NCBI RefSeq assembly: GCF_015711015.1
Contig: NZ_CP064653.1
Coordinates: forward strand, 2,542,001 to 2,606,000
DNA length: 64,000 nt
Direction of reading: 5' to 3'
Origin: Methylomonas sp. LL1
GTDB lineage: Bacteria; Pseudomonadota; Gammaproteobacteria; Methylococcales; Methylomonadaceae
In this document: piece after piece, positions 18,404 to 27,774 of the stretch
Position numbering within the stretch: the first letter of the stretch is position 1
How the letters are laid out: the number at the start of each line of letters is the position of its first letter
Position numbers and translations under genes: made by a program
The notes under the pieces: generated by a model
Told to the model about the DNA's origin: nothing
The model's database searches: none
What the model saw: only the letters and a program-made list of their open reading frames with translations

Positions 18404-18433
18404 CTGTGTGTCCGGAAAAGTGTTGACACATCA

Positions 18434-18545
18434 CCTACACTATGTGACTTCTACCCATCATGAGAAAAAGGCTAGTAATTACATGGGGATGTTGTCATTT
18501 GCATCAGTGCTTTTATGGTTACGACGAAACGTCAACATAACCTAG
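18434..18545 (+). pseudogene. possible C-terminal relic of an IS5-type transposase
   Basis: Just past IS copy A the frame reads EKKASNYMGMLSFASVLLWL and ends soon after. This resembles the C-terminal tail of IS5-family transposases as I remember it. Only about 35 residues remain and no start is present. The region 18546-19152 beyond it shows no gene. Confidence 0.35.
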
Positions 18546-19152
18546 ATCTATCAGCAAGATTATGTTCTATAGCGTACAGACAATGGTCAGCTTTGCAGAT
18601 AGGCTATTTTTAGCAATTGTTATTGCAAGTATTAACGTGCCAGTGAACATTGGGTTCTTAGCGTGAAAGGGGCGCTACTCTAACCATTGGTTGTGGCAAT
18701 AGACCCGACTAAGTAAATTTGGTGTCAATCACCACTAAATAACCAATCCATGGAAAACATAGAGGAGAACCTAAAAAATCTTGCTACTGAATCCAAAAGA
18801 AAGATCGTATCTTCGGTCGATTAATAGTCACTATGTCCCTGCAGCATTAACACTTAACCTTAGAAATCCGGCAATGGTGTCCAGCACGCATTTGCAGGAA
18901 GGTTGAGGTGCGACCTTAAGCATTAGGGCGATATTCCCTTTGACCTATCGGAGGTTTTGTTGAGCATCCTGACATACGAATGCCTAGTTGTTTCTAGCCC
19001 AGGAATAATGCATGCTTATGTTTAACCAAACAAAATTCCATCGGATTTAGCAGAGCAGGAAACGCACTCTCGCTAGTGTCTACGCATATTTTAAAATTCC
19101 TTCGGAGCATGTTTACCGAATGCGCTTTGACAGCTTGCTGCAAAAGAGAACT

Positions 19153-22100
19153 ATGAACCAGACAAAATCCAACGATATAAATGAACCTCGGGTGGATATC
19201 ACACAATGGATGGATGACCCGCTTTGGTATAAAGATGCCGTTATTTACGAGCTGCATATTAAAGCCTTTTATGACAGCGATAATAATGGCACCGGGGATT
19301 TTCCCGGCTTAATCCAGAAGCTCGATTACATCCAGGACTTAGGCGTCAACACGCTTTGGCTATTACCGTTCTATCCGTCTCCAATGCGTGATGACGGTTA
19401 TGACATTGCTGACTATCGCAACATCCATCCCGAATACGGCACCATGGCCGATTTCAAATTGTTCGTAAAGGAAGCCCACCGCCGCGGCCTCAAAATTATC
19501 ACTGAACTGGTCATCAATCACACTTCAGATCAGCATCCCTGGTTTCAGGCTGCGCGCAGAGCCCCCGCTGGTTCAAGTAAACGGGATTTTTATGTATGGA
19601 GTGATTCCAACCAGAAGTTTGCTGAGACGCGGATTATTTTTAAAGATGCCGAGAGGTCGAACTGGACCTGGGACGAAGAAGCCCGTGCTTATTACTGGCA
19701 TCGTTTCTTCCATCATCAACCGGACCTCAACTTCAATAATCCAATGGTGGTGAAAGCCGTCATAAAACTGATGCGTTTTTGGCTGGACCTAGGCGTTGAC
19801 GGCATGCGTTTGGATGCAATTCCTTATCTGTGCGTGCGCGAGGGCACTCAAAACGAAAATCTGCCGGGAACTCACGCCGTCATCAAACAAATGCGCGCGG
19901 TGCTTGATGCCCATTACCCTCACTGCGTTTTTCTCGCCGAAGTTAATCAGTGGCCGGAAGATGTGCGTGACTACTTCAGTAACGGCGATGAATGTCACAT
20001 GGCCTACCATTTCCCGCTCATGCCGCGCATGTACATGGCCATTGCTCAGGAAGATCGTCATCCTATCGTCGATATCATGCGGCAGACCCCAAATATTCCG
20101 GATTCCTGCCAATGGGCAGTCTTTCTTCGTAATCACGACGAGCTTACTTTGGAGATGGTCACTGACAAAGAACGTGACTATATGTACCAGATGTATGTTG
20201 TTGATCCGCGCGCACGTGTGAACGTCGGCATTCGGCGCCGACTGGCCCCGCTGATGGACAACGAAATCGATAAAATCAAGCTGATGAACAGCTTGCTGCT
20301 GTCCATGCCGGGTTCTCCCAGTCTCTATTACGGCGACGAAATCGGCATGGGAGATAATTTTTTCCTGGGTGATCGCAATGGCGTGCGTACCCCCATGCAA
20401 TGGAGTCCGGACCGCAATGCCGGGTTCTCGCGCGCCGATCCACAACGCCTATACCTACCCCCTATCATGGATCCGGTCTATGGTTTCGGGTCGGTCAATG
20501 TCGAGGCGCAACAACGCGAACGTGGTTCGTTGCTGAACTGGATGCAGCGCGTGCTGGCGCTGCGCAAAAACCATCAGGCTTTTGGTCGCGGAGAACTGGT
20601 ATTTTTACATCCCAGAAATCGCAAGATACTGGCCTATTTCAGACTATATCAAGACGATATTATCTTGTGCGTGGCCAACCTGTCTCGCGCCGCTCAAGCA
20701 GTTGAACTTGATCTTTCCGCGTATAAGGGACGCGTGCCTGTGGAATTAATGGGCCGTGCGTCTTTTCCGCCAATTGGTGAATTACCTTATCTTCTTACCC
20801 TACCCGGCCATAATCATTATTGGTTCCGACTGGCCAGTGGCCAAGAGATTCCAGCTTGGCACGATGAGCACTTACTCCCCGAGGAACTGCCGACACTGGT
20901 GTTGTTCGATGGTTGGAACAGCTTCTTCAAAGATAAAGTTGTACCTTCGCGTAGTGCCATTGCCGAGAAAGTCCGTCATCAGCTCGAAGAAGAGGTATTA
21001 CCGCATTTTGTCGCCGCGCAACACTGGTCCGGCGACAAAGGCGGTGGGATACGACGTGTTGTGATTAACGATTATACCGAGTGGGAGCGTGATGGTAAAA
21101 AGTGGCTGATAGCATTGTGCCGTGTTGAAGCTGATTCAGGCGAGCCCTATTTCTGCTTTTTGCCACTGGCACTGGCGTGGGAAAACGGCGACGAGAAACA
21201 CCTGCGCGCCATGTTGCCGACCACGGTGGCCAAAGTACGCCAACAGGCTCAAATTGGCATACTGGCTGATGCTTTTGCCGACGAGTCGTTTTACCAAGCG
21301 TTGGAAGAGGCCATTGGCTCACGAGACACGCTAACTTGCGCAACAGGCACTATCCGTTTTTCAGCTACCGACGCTTTTGTTTCACTCGGCAAGGCATCCG
21401 CCAATATTTCAATAAGACCACTTGGCCTACAGGGTAGTAATACTACCGTCGTATTGGCTGAACAATATTTTCTGAAAGGCTATCGGCATCTGGAAATCGG
21501 CATGCACCCGGAGTTCGAAATTGGGCGTTTTTTAACCGAGGTGGTCAAGTTTCCCAATATAGCACCAGTATTTGGCCTAGTTGAGTATGAGGACAGCGAA
21601 GGTCGAAAAATGACACTGGCTATGTTGCAGGGCCATGTAAGAAATCAGGGTGACTGTTGGAATTATACCTTGGATTATCTCGGGCGATTCCTTGAAGAAT
21701 GCCGCACGGCAGGTGAGCCCCCCAAATCCGCGGAACAAGCACATGCGGCCTATCTAGTTTTAATACGCACGCTTGGCCAGCGGACTGGCGAACTACACAA
21801 CGCGCTAGGAAACATGACCGGTGATTCCGCCTTCGATCCCGAGCCGGTAACCGATGCCGATCTTGAGGATTGGGTATTACAGGTGCTAGCCGAGGCTACA
21901 GCCACGCTGGATCAGCTCGAACGTCGCCAGGCGGGGCTTGCCGATAGTGTTCGCGCTTTAGTGCAAAGCTTGCTGGCGCAACGCAATGCGGTTACGAATC
22001 GCATTCGAGCCTGTATTCCCGGGCATCTGGATGCCGTCAAGACACGTTACCACGGCAATTATCAATTGGAGAACGTGTTACTCAGCGAGAATGATTTCGT

Positions 22101-22473
22101 GATTACCGATTTTAAGGGTGATCCGACTTGCACTTTCGCCGAGCGCCGCCACAAACACTTGCCATTGAGGGATGTCGCCGACATGCTGAGATCCTTCAGC
22201 TATGCCGCCGATAATGCACTCGCGCAGGCCGGTGCAGAACAGCCCAAGGATATGACAAAGTTTGAGCCATTTATGCGTGACTGGGAAGCAGAGGTTGGCC
22301 GCGTTTTCCTGGCAGGGTACAGTGAAGCAGTGGGCAATTCAGTACTTACATCGGACGCAGCGCTACTCGATCTTTTTATACTGGAAAAGGCGCTTCACGA
22401 TGTGCGCAACGAACTTGATAAAAGCCCGGATTGGGTCGTGACTTCGCTCCGCTGCATACTGTCGCGATTGTAA
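19153..22473 (+). CDS. treS: trehalose synthase / maltokinase fusion (TreS-Mak)
   Basis: 1106 residues. About 1-545 is a GH13 trehalose synthase, interconverting maltose and trehalose: WYKDAVIYELHIKAFYDSD start, nucleophile Asp221 in GMRLDAIPYL, acid Glu263 in FLAEVNQWPED, Asp329 in LRNHDELTLE. About 570-1106 is a maltokinase-type domain (YHGNYQLENVLLSE, then VITDFKGDP), which phosphorylates maltose with ATP for the GlgE route. I chose the ATG at 19153 because it fits the TreS start; an in-frame ATG at 19120 is possible. First gene of the trehalose/glucan cluster, followed by GlgX after 112 bp. No glgE is in the window. Confidence 0.93.
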   Translation: MNQTKSNDINEPRVDITQWMDDPLWYKDAVIYELHIKAFYDSDNNGTGDFPGLIQKLDYIQDLGVNTLWLLPFYPSPMRDDGYDIADYRNIHPEYGTMADFKLFVKEAHRRGLKIITELVINHTSDQHPWFQAARRAPAGSSKRDFYVWSDSNQKFAETRIIFKDAERSNWTWDEEARAYYWHRFFHHQPDLNFNNPMVVKAVIKLMRFWLDLGVDGMRLDAIPYLCVREGTQNENLPGTHAVIKQMRAVLDAHYPHCVFLAEVNQWPEDVRDYFSNGDECHMAYHFPLMPRMYMAIAQEDRHPIVDIMRQTPNIPDSCQWAVFLRNHDELTLEMVTDKERDYMYQMYVVDPRARVNVGIRRRLAPLMDNEIDKIKLMNSLLLSMPGSPSLYYGDEIGMGDNFFLGDRNGVRTPMQWSPDRNAGFSRADPQRLYLPPIMDPVYGFGSVNVEAQQRERGSLLNWMQRVLALRKNHQAFGRGELVFLHPRNRKILAYFRLYQDDIILCVANLSRAAQAVELDLSAYKGRVPVELMGRASFPPIGELPYLLTLPGHNHYWFRLASGQEIPAWHDEHLLPEELPTLVLFDGWNSFFKDKVVPSRSAIAEKVRHQLEEEVLPHFVAAQHWSGDKGGGIRRVVINDYTEWERDGKKWLIALCRVEADSGEPYFCFLPLALAWENGDEKHLRAMLPTTVAKVRQQAQIGILADAFADESFYQALEEAIGSRDTLTCATGTIRFSATDAFVSLGKASANISIRPLGLQGSNTTVVLAEQYFLKGYRHLEIGMHPEFEIGRFLTEVVKFPNIAPVFGLVEYEDSEGRKMTLAMLQGHVRNQGDCWNYTLDYLGRFLEECRTAGEPPKSAEQAHAAYLVLIRTLGQRTGELHNALGNMTGDSAFDPEPVTDADLEDWVLQVLAEATATLDQLERRQAGLADSVRALVQSLLAQRNAVTNRIRACIPGHLDAVKTRYHGNYQLENVLLSENDFVITDFKGDPTCTFAERRHKHLPLRDVADMLRSFSYAADNALAQAGAEQPKDMTKFEPFMRDWEAEVGRVFLAGYSEAVGNSVLTSDAALLDLFILEKALHDVRNELDKSPDWVVTSLRCILSRL

Positions 22474-22585
22474 TCTGCGATCTAAGGATTGATTGCAGGG
22501 TAGCCAGCAGACAGCTCAACCAGGCGCTCAATCGTTGCCATGACCAATACCATTAAACGCGGATAATTTTGACCGGAGGTTCAAG

Positions 22586-24703
22586 ATGAATAAGACGATA
22601 ACGGCGGTATGGCCGGGGCGACCCTATCCGCGCGGCGCTTTTTGGGACGGCGAAGGGGTAAATTTTGCTATCTTTTCCGAGCATGCCGAAAAGGTCGAAT
22701 TGTGCTTGTTCGATGCCAACGGCAAGAACGAAGTCCAGCGCGTCGAACTCAAGGAGCGTAGCGATTTAGTCTGGCACTGCTATCTACCCGAGGCCCGTCC
22801 CGGACTGCTTTATGGTTTTCGGGTGCATGGACCTTACCGTCCGCAAGATGGGCATCGATTCAATCCGAACAAGCTGCTGATAGAACCCTATGCAAAAGAT
22901 ATCGTGGGGACGCCGCTGTGGAGCGACGCCCATTTCGGTTATCGCATCGGCGCCAAGGACGACGATCTTTCTTTCAGTCGCCGCGACAATGCCAATGTGA
23001 TGCCGAAGTGCCGGGTTATCGATCAGGCCTTCGCCTGGGGGAATGATCATCCCCCCGACATTCAATGGTGCGATATGGTGATTTATGAGCTGCACGTCAA
23101 AGGCTTTACCATGCAGCATCCCGATCTTTTGCCGAAGTTTCGCGGCACCTATGCCGGATTGGCTATGGACCCCGTCATCGAGCATCTGCAACGGCTAGGG
23201 GTGACGACCGTTGAGCTGATGCCGGTGCATGCTTTTCTCGATGATCGCCATCTGGTCGAGCGCGGCGCGCGCAATTACTGGGGCTATAACTCCATAGGCT
23301 TTCTGGCCCCGGATTCCCGTTATTCGGCCAGCGGCCAGGTCAGCGAATTTAAAACCATGGTAAAGACTCTGCATAAGGCAGGTATCGAGGTGATTCTGGA
23401 TGTGGTTTACAACCATACCGCCGAAGGCAATCAACTGGGGCCGACACTATCCTTCCGGGGTATCGACAATGCGTCCTACTATCGCCTGGCGGGTGATAAT
23501 CCACGCTATTATGTAGACTACACCGGCTGTGGCAATACCCTGGACATGCAAGAATCCTGCGTGCTGCAGTTAATGATGGACAGCCTGCGTTATTGGGTGT
23601 TGGAAATGCATGTAGACGGCTTCCGTTTCGATCTGGCGTCCTCGCTGGCAAGAGAATTACACGACGTGAACCAGCTTGGCACCTTCTTCAATACCATCCG
23701 TCAGGATCCGGTGCTGAGCACCATCAAGCTGATTGCCGAACCCTGGGATCTGGGCGAGGGTGGCTATCAAGTCGGAAATTTCCCGCTGGGCTGGTCGGAA
23801 TGGAACGATAAGTATCGCGATTGTATTCGTGCCTACTGGAAAGGCGATGAAGGTTTGATCGGGGAGCTGGCGCAACGCTTGACCGGATCCAGCGACCTGT
23901 ACGAACGCAGTGGGCGGACTCATGCCAGCATCAATTTCCTCACCGCCCACGACGGCTTTACCTTGCATGACCTGGTGACCTACAACGACAAGCACAACGA
24001 GGCCAATCAAGAAGGCAATTCCGGTACCGACAATAACCATTGCTGGAATTGCGGCGTCGAGGGAGAAACCAACGATCCGGCGATCAACGCCTTGCGTGCC
24101 CGGCAAAAGCGCAATCTTCTTGCTACGCTGCTGTTTTCGCAAGGGGTTCCGATGCTGCAGGCAGGCGACGAGCTGGGGCGCACCCAGCTGGGTAATAACA
24201 ATGCCTATTGTCAGGATAATGCGATTAGCTGGCTGTCGTGGGAACTGAAGAAACAGGATAAGGAGTTGCTTGCCTTCACTCGGCGTATCATCAGCCTGCG
24301 CAACCAGCACCCTTTGTTTCGGCGACGTTATTTTTTTCAGGGAAGCCCCCATTACGGCGGCGAGATAAAAGATATCATCTGGCTCAATTCCGATGGCTCC
24401 GAAACCAGAGATGACGACTGGGATCAGCCGTCTTCGCATTGTCTGGGCCTTTATTTTGAAGGCGGCAAACTGATCGAAACCGACGGCCGCGGACGGCGTT
24501 TACAAGACAATAATCTGTTGTTGCTGCTGAATGCTTATCATGAGGAGATCGCATTTATGTTGCCGCAATTCGAGGATCATGAGTATTGGGAAGTGCTGCT
24601 CGACACCCGGGATGCCATCGGTACGCCCAATGTTACTCGTTACAAGACAGAGCAAGCTTATCCGTTGGGCGGACGCTCGCTAGTGTTGCTGAAACAGGCG
24701 TAG
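22586..24703 (+). CDS. glgX: glycogen debranching enzyme GlgX/TreX
   Basis: 705 residues, the usual length of GlgX. N-terminal CBM48-type domain (YPRGAFWDGEGVNFAIFSEH), then a GH13 barrel: VILDVVYNHTAEGN, nucleophile Asp349 in DGFRFDLASSLAREL, acid Glu in KLIAEPWDLGEGGY, and TAHDGFTLHDLVTYNDKHNE. It hydrolyses alpha-1,6 branches, feeding linear maltodextrins to TreY. GGAGG precedes the ATG by about 7 nt. It sits between treS and treY, the classic treX position. Confidence 0.94.
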   Translation: MNKTITAVWPGRPYPRGAFWDGEGVNFAIFSEHAEKVELCLFDANGKNEVQRVELKERSDLVWHCYLPEARPGLLYGFRVHGPYRPQDGHRFNPNKLLIEPYAKDIVGTPLWSDAHFGYRIGAKDDDLSFSRRDNANVMPKCRVIDQAFAWGNDHPPDIQWCDMVIYELHVKGFTMQHPDLLPKFRGTYAGLAMDPVIEHLQRLGVTTVELMPVHAFLDDRHLVERGARNYWGYNSIGFLAPDSRYSASGQVSEFKTMVKTLHKAGIEVILDVVYNHTAEGNQLGPTLSFRGIDNASYYRLAGDNPRYYVDYTGCGNTLDMQESCVLQLMMDSLRYWVLEMHVDGFRFDLASSLARELHDVNQLGTFFNTIRQDPVLSTIKLIAEPWDLGEGGYQVGNFPLGWSEWNDKYRDCIRAYWKGDEGLIGELAQRLTGSSDLYERSGRTHASINFLTAHDGFTLHDLVTYNDKHNEANQEGNSGTDNNHCWNCGVEGETNDPAINALRARQKRNLLATLLFSQGVPMLQAGDELGRTQLGNNNAYCQDNAISWLSWELKKQDKELLAFTRRIISLRNQHPLFRRRYFFQGSPHYGGEIKDIIWLNSDGSETRDDDWDQPSSHCLGLYFEGGKLIETDGRGRRLQDNNLLLLLNAYHEEIAFMLPQFEDHEYWEVLLDTRDAIGTPNVTRYKTEQAYPLGGRSLVLLKQA

Positions 24704-24754
24704 ACCGCATGAAACGCGTGCATGACATGCCGTTTGGGTTGAGGATGTGCGGAC

Positions 24755-27739
24755 ATGAAAAATAATGTGAAGCGCTTTATTGAGAATATTACCGCCCAAC
24801 ATGCTAAAGCCGGCCAGACGCAATCTCGACAAAACGGCTTGCCACCGCTGCCGGAGCCGCGCATTCCATTGGCCACCTATAGGCTGCAATTCAACGGTGA
24901 CTTCACTTTTAAACAGGCGCTTGAAATTATTCCCTACCTGAGAGCGCTAGGCATCTCCCACCTCTATGCCTCACCCTATCTCAAGGCGCGGCCCGGCAGC
25001 CGGCACGGCTACGACATCATCGATCACAACACACTGAATCCGGAGATAGGTTCATACCAGGAATTTGAGCAGCTTTGTGAAACCCTAGCCCGGCAAGGCA
25101 TGGGACAAATCCTTGATGTGGTGCCTAATCATATGGGCGTGCTGGGCGGCGATAATGCCTGGTGGCTGGACGTGCTGGAAAACGGTCAGACCGCGGCTCA
25201 TGCCGGGTTCTTTGATATTGACTGGATGCCGACCAAGGCTAAGCTGCACGGCAAGGTGCTATTACCGGTACTGGGCAAGCATTATGGTGCGGCGCTGGAT
25301 AATGCCGAACTGCAACTGCGTTTTGATGCGGCACACGGTGAATTCGGTATCTATTATTACGATCACCACTTTCCGGTGGATCCGGCGGAATACCCGCATA
25401 TTCTGGCGTTTCGCATGGACACCTTGAGCGCTCGCTTAGGGGAAAGCAATCGGTTATTGATGGAATACCAGAGTCTGGTGACCGCGTTCCACAATCTGCC
25501 GTCTCGCAGTGAGAAATCATCTGAGCGTCAGCTTGAACGCCGGCGCGACAAGGAAGTGCATAAGCGCCAACTAGCCGGCCTCGTTGCTTATTCCGCCGAT
25601 ATCGCCGGGTTTCTGGAAGAGAACGTGCGCGTCTTTAACGGTAAGGCCGGGGAACCGGCCAGTTTCGATCGTCTCCATCATTTGATCGAGGCGCAAGCAT
25701 ACCGGCTGGCATTCTGGCGGGTAGCCTCGGATGAGATTAATTACCGGCGGTTTTTCGACATCAACGATCTGGCCGGCTTACGCATGGAGAACGACGAGGT
25801 CTTCGATGCGACCCATCAGTTATTGTTGCGGCTAGTTCAGGAAGGCAAACTGGATGGCTTGCGTCTGGACCATCCTGATGGTTTGTACGATCCGGAAGCG
25901 TATTTTTGCAAGCTGGTCGAACATTGTAACCATGTCGGGCGCGCACCTTATCTGGTGGTCGAAAAAATACTGGCGGCAGACGAAGATTTACGCGGTAGCT
26001 GGCCGGTGCACGGCACGACGGGTTATGAATTTACCAATCTACTTAACGGGCTATTTGTCGATACCAGCGCCGCCGAACGCATGCAACGCGCCTATCACAG
26101 CTTCATCGGCGAGCATGTCGATTTCGACGATCTGCTCTACCGTTCCAAGAAGCTGATCATGAAGTCCGCGCTGTCGGGAGAATTGAATGTGTTGGCCAAC
26201 CTGCTGTCGAAAATCGCCGAAGCCGACCGCCATACCTGCGATTACACGTTGAACGGATTGCGTACGGCCTTGGCGGAAATCGTTGCCTGCTTCCCGGTTT
26301 ATCGTGGCTACATCAGCGCCCGAGAAGTAACACAGGAAGATCTTAGTAATATAGAACAGGCCGCCCTAGCGGCAAAACGTCGAAGCACGACAGCAGATGC
26401 CAGCATTTTCGAGTTTGTGCGAGATGTACTCACGCTCGCGGCAGCAGATGGCAAATCACCTGCGTACACTGAACAAGTGCTGGCGTTTTCCATGAAATTC
26501 CAGCAATTCACCAGTCCGGTTATGGCGAAAGGGTTGGAGGACACCGGCTCCTATATCTATCACCGCTTGCTGTCGCTTAATGAAGTCGGTGGTGATCCAC
26601 GGCGATTCGGCGTGACACGCAGCGCATTTCACCGCGCCAATCAGCTGCGCGCAGAGCGTAGCCCACATTCAATGTTGGCCACTTCCAGTCATGACAGCAA
26701 ACGCAGTGAGGATGTGCGCGCCCGTCTCAATGTGTTGTCTGAAATACCGGCGGCTTGGCGATTGGCGCTACGACGCTGGGGCCGCGCCAATCAAAATATT
26801 AAAGGCATGGTGGATGGTATGGCGGTTCCCACCCTCAACGATGAATATTTCATCTATCAGACCTTGCTGGGGGTTTGGCCGCTAGGAGAGCCCGACGCCA
26901 ATGAAATGGCGCGATTCACGGTTCGGGTCAAGGAATATCTGGTTAAGGCCGTGCGCGAAGCCAAGGTATATACCAGCTGGATAAACCCCAATACAGCCTA
27001 TGAAGATGCTGTCACGGCCTTTGCCGATGCACTGATCAATGCGCCGCCAGACAGTGCGTTTCTGACGGACTTCCGGCCTTTTCAGCGGCGGATCGCTAGG
27101 CTCGGGATGTTTAATAGCTTGTCGCAGACATTGATCAAGCTCACCGTGCCGGGTGTGCCGGATATTTATCAAGGCTGCGAATGTTGGGATTTCAGCCTGG
27201 TGGACCCCGACAACCGGCGGCCGGTTGATTTCGGCTACCGGCAAACACGGCTGGATGGATTACAAACGCTCGTCACGCAGGAATCGCATCAACGTATTGC
27301 TGGTGTAAGAGCGTTATGTGAGACGCTGGAAGACGGCCGGGCCAAACTGTTGATTGTTTGGCTGGCGCTGGCGTTGCGAAAACGCTGGCCGGACGTGTTT
27401 CAGCAAGGAAGCTATTTGCTGCTGGCAGTCAAGGGAGAACAAGCCGCTCATCTATGCGCCTATGCACGCAGATTCGGTGAGCGCACCGTCATCACAGTAG
27501 CACCGCGTTTCTTCGTGCGGTTGCTGGGAGATGCCGAAATGCTGCCTCTGGGAGAAAAGGTTTGGAAGCATACATCGGTGGAACTGCCTTCTAGTCTGGG
27601 CGATAAGCAATATACCTGTGTCTTCACCGGGAAGGTTCTGAAACATCAGAAGCGGCAATCTCGTTGGCATATGCCCGTCGCACAAATTCTGGCGGAATTT
27701 CCGGTGGGGCTGATTATCGGTGAGAACGTGGCATCCTGA
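24755..27739 (+). CDS. treY: maltooligosyl trehalose synthase TreY
   Basis: 994 residues, at the long end for the family. The start PLATYRLQFNGDFTFKQALE and ISHLYASPYLKARPGSRHGY are TreY signatures, and DGLRLDHPDGLYDPEAYF holds the catalytic Asp. The enzyme isomerises the reducing-end alpha-1,4 link of maltodextrins to alpha,alpha-1,1, making maltooligosyl trehalose for TreZ, encoded 35 bp downstream. The C-terminal part (DIYQGCECWDFSLVDPDNRR) is also typical. Confidence 0.94.
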   Translation: MKNNVKRFIENITAQHAKAGQTQSRQNGLPPLPEPRIPLATYRLQFNGDFTFKQALEIIPYLRALGISHLYASPYLKARPGSRHGYDIIDHNTLNPEIGSYQEFEQLCETLARQGMGQILDVVPNHMGVLGGDNAWWLDVLENGQTAAHAGFFDIDWMPTKAKLHGKVLLPVLGKHYGAALDNAELQLRFDAAHGEFGIYYYDHHFPVDPAEYPHILAFRMDTLSARLGESNRLLMEYQSLVTAFHNLPSRSEKSSERQLERRRDKEVHKRQLAGLVAYSADIAGFLEENVRVFNGKAGEPASFDRLHHLIEAQAYRLAFWRVASDEINYRRFFDINDLAGLRMENDEVFDATHQLLLRLVQEGKLDGLRLDHPDGLYDPEAYFCKLVEHCNHVGRAPYLVVEKILAADEDLRGSWPVHGTTGYEFTNLLNGLFVDTSAAERMQRAYHSFIGEHVDFDDLLYRSKKLIMKSALSGELNVLANLLSKIAEADRHTCDYTLNGLRTALAEIVACFPVYRGYISAREVTQEDLSNIEQAALAAKRRSTTADASIFEFVRDVLTLAAADGKSPAYTEQVLAFSMKFQQFTSPVMAKGLEDTGSYIYHRLLSLNEVGGDPRRFGVTRSAFHRANQLRAERSPHSMLATSSHDSKRSEDVRARLNVLSEIPAAWRLALRRWGRANQNIKGMVDGMAVPTLNDEYFIYQTLLGVWPLGEPDANEMARFTVRVKEYLVKAVREAKVYTSWINPNTAYEDAVTAFADALINAPPDSAFLTDFRPFQRRIARLGMFNSLSQTLIKLTVPGVPDIYQGCECWDFSLVDPDNRRPVDFGYRQTRLDGLQTLVTQESHQRIAGVRALCETLEDGRAKLLIVWLALALRKRWPDVFQQGSYLLLAVKGEQAAHLCAYARRFGERTVITVAPRFFVRLLGDAEMLPLGEKVWKHTSVELPSSLGDKQYTCVFTGKVLKHQKRQSRWHMPVAQILAEFPVGLIIGENVAS

Positions 27740-27774
27740 TTTGAATTATTAGTGGCTTACTTGGAGCAACAATC

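Larger units (their letters stand above)
16911..18433 (+). mobile_element. IS3-family element, copy A (disrupted)
   Basis: Ends TGATGTGGCTACACTAAACC... and ...GTGTTGACACATCA are inverted repeats that match, with a few mismatches, over about 28 bp. The 3-bp target duplication CCT flanks the element (16908-16910 and 18434-18436). It is 1523 bp, 274 bp longer than copies B and C, because of an insert in orfA. It also has one residue change in orfB (LKIEL for LKTEL), so it is the most diverged of the three copies. The intact target duplication suggests a simple transposition event. Confidence 0.93.
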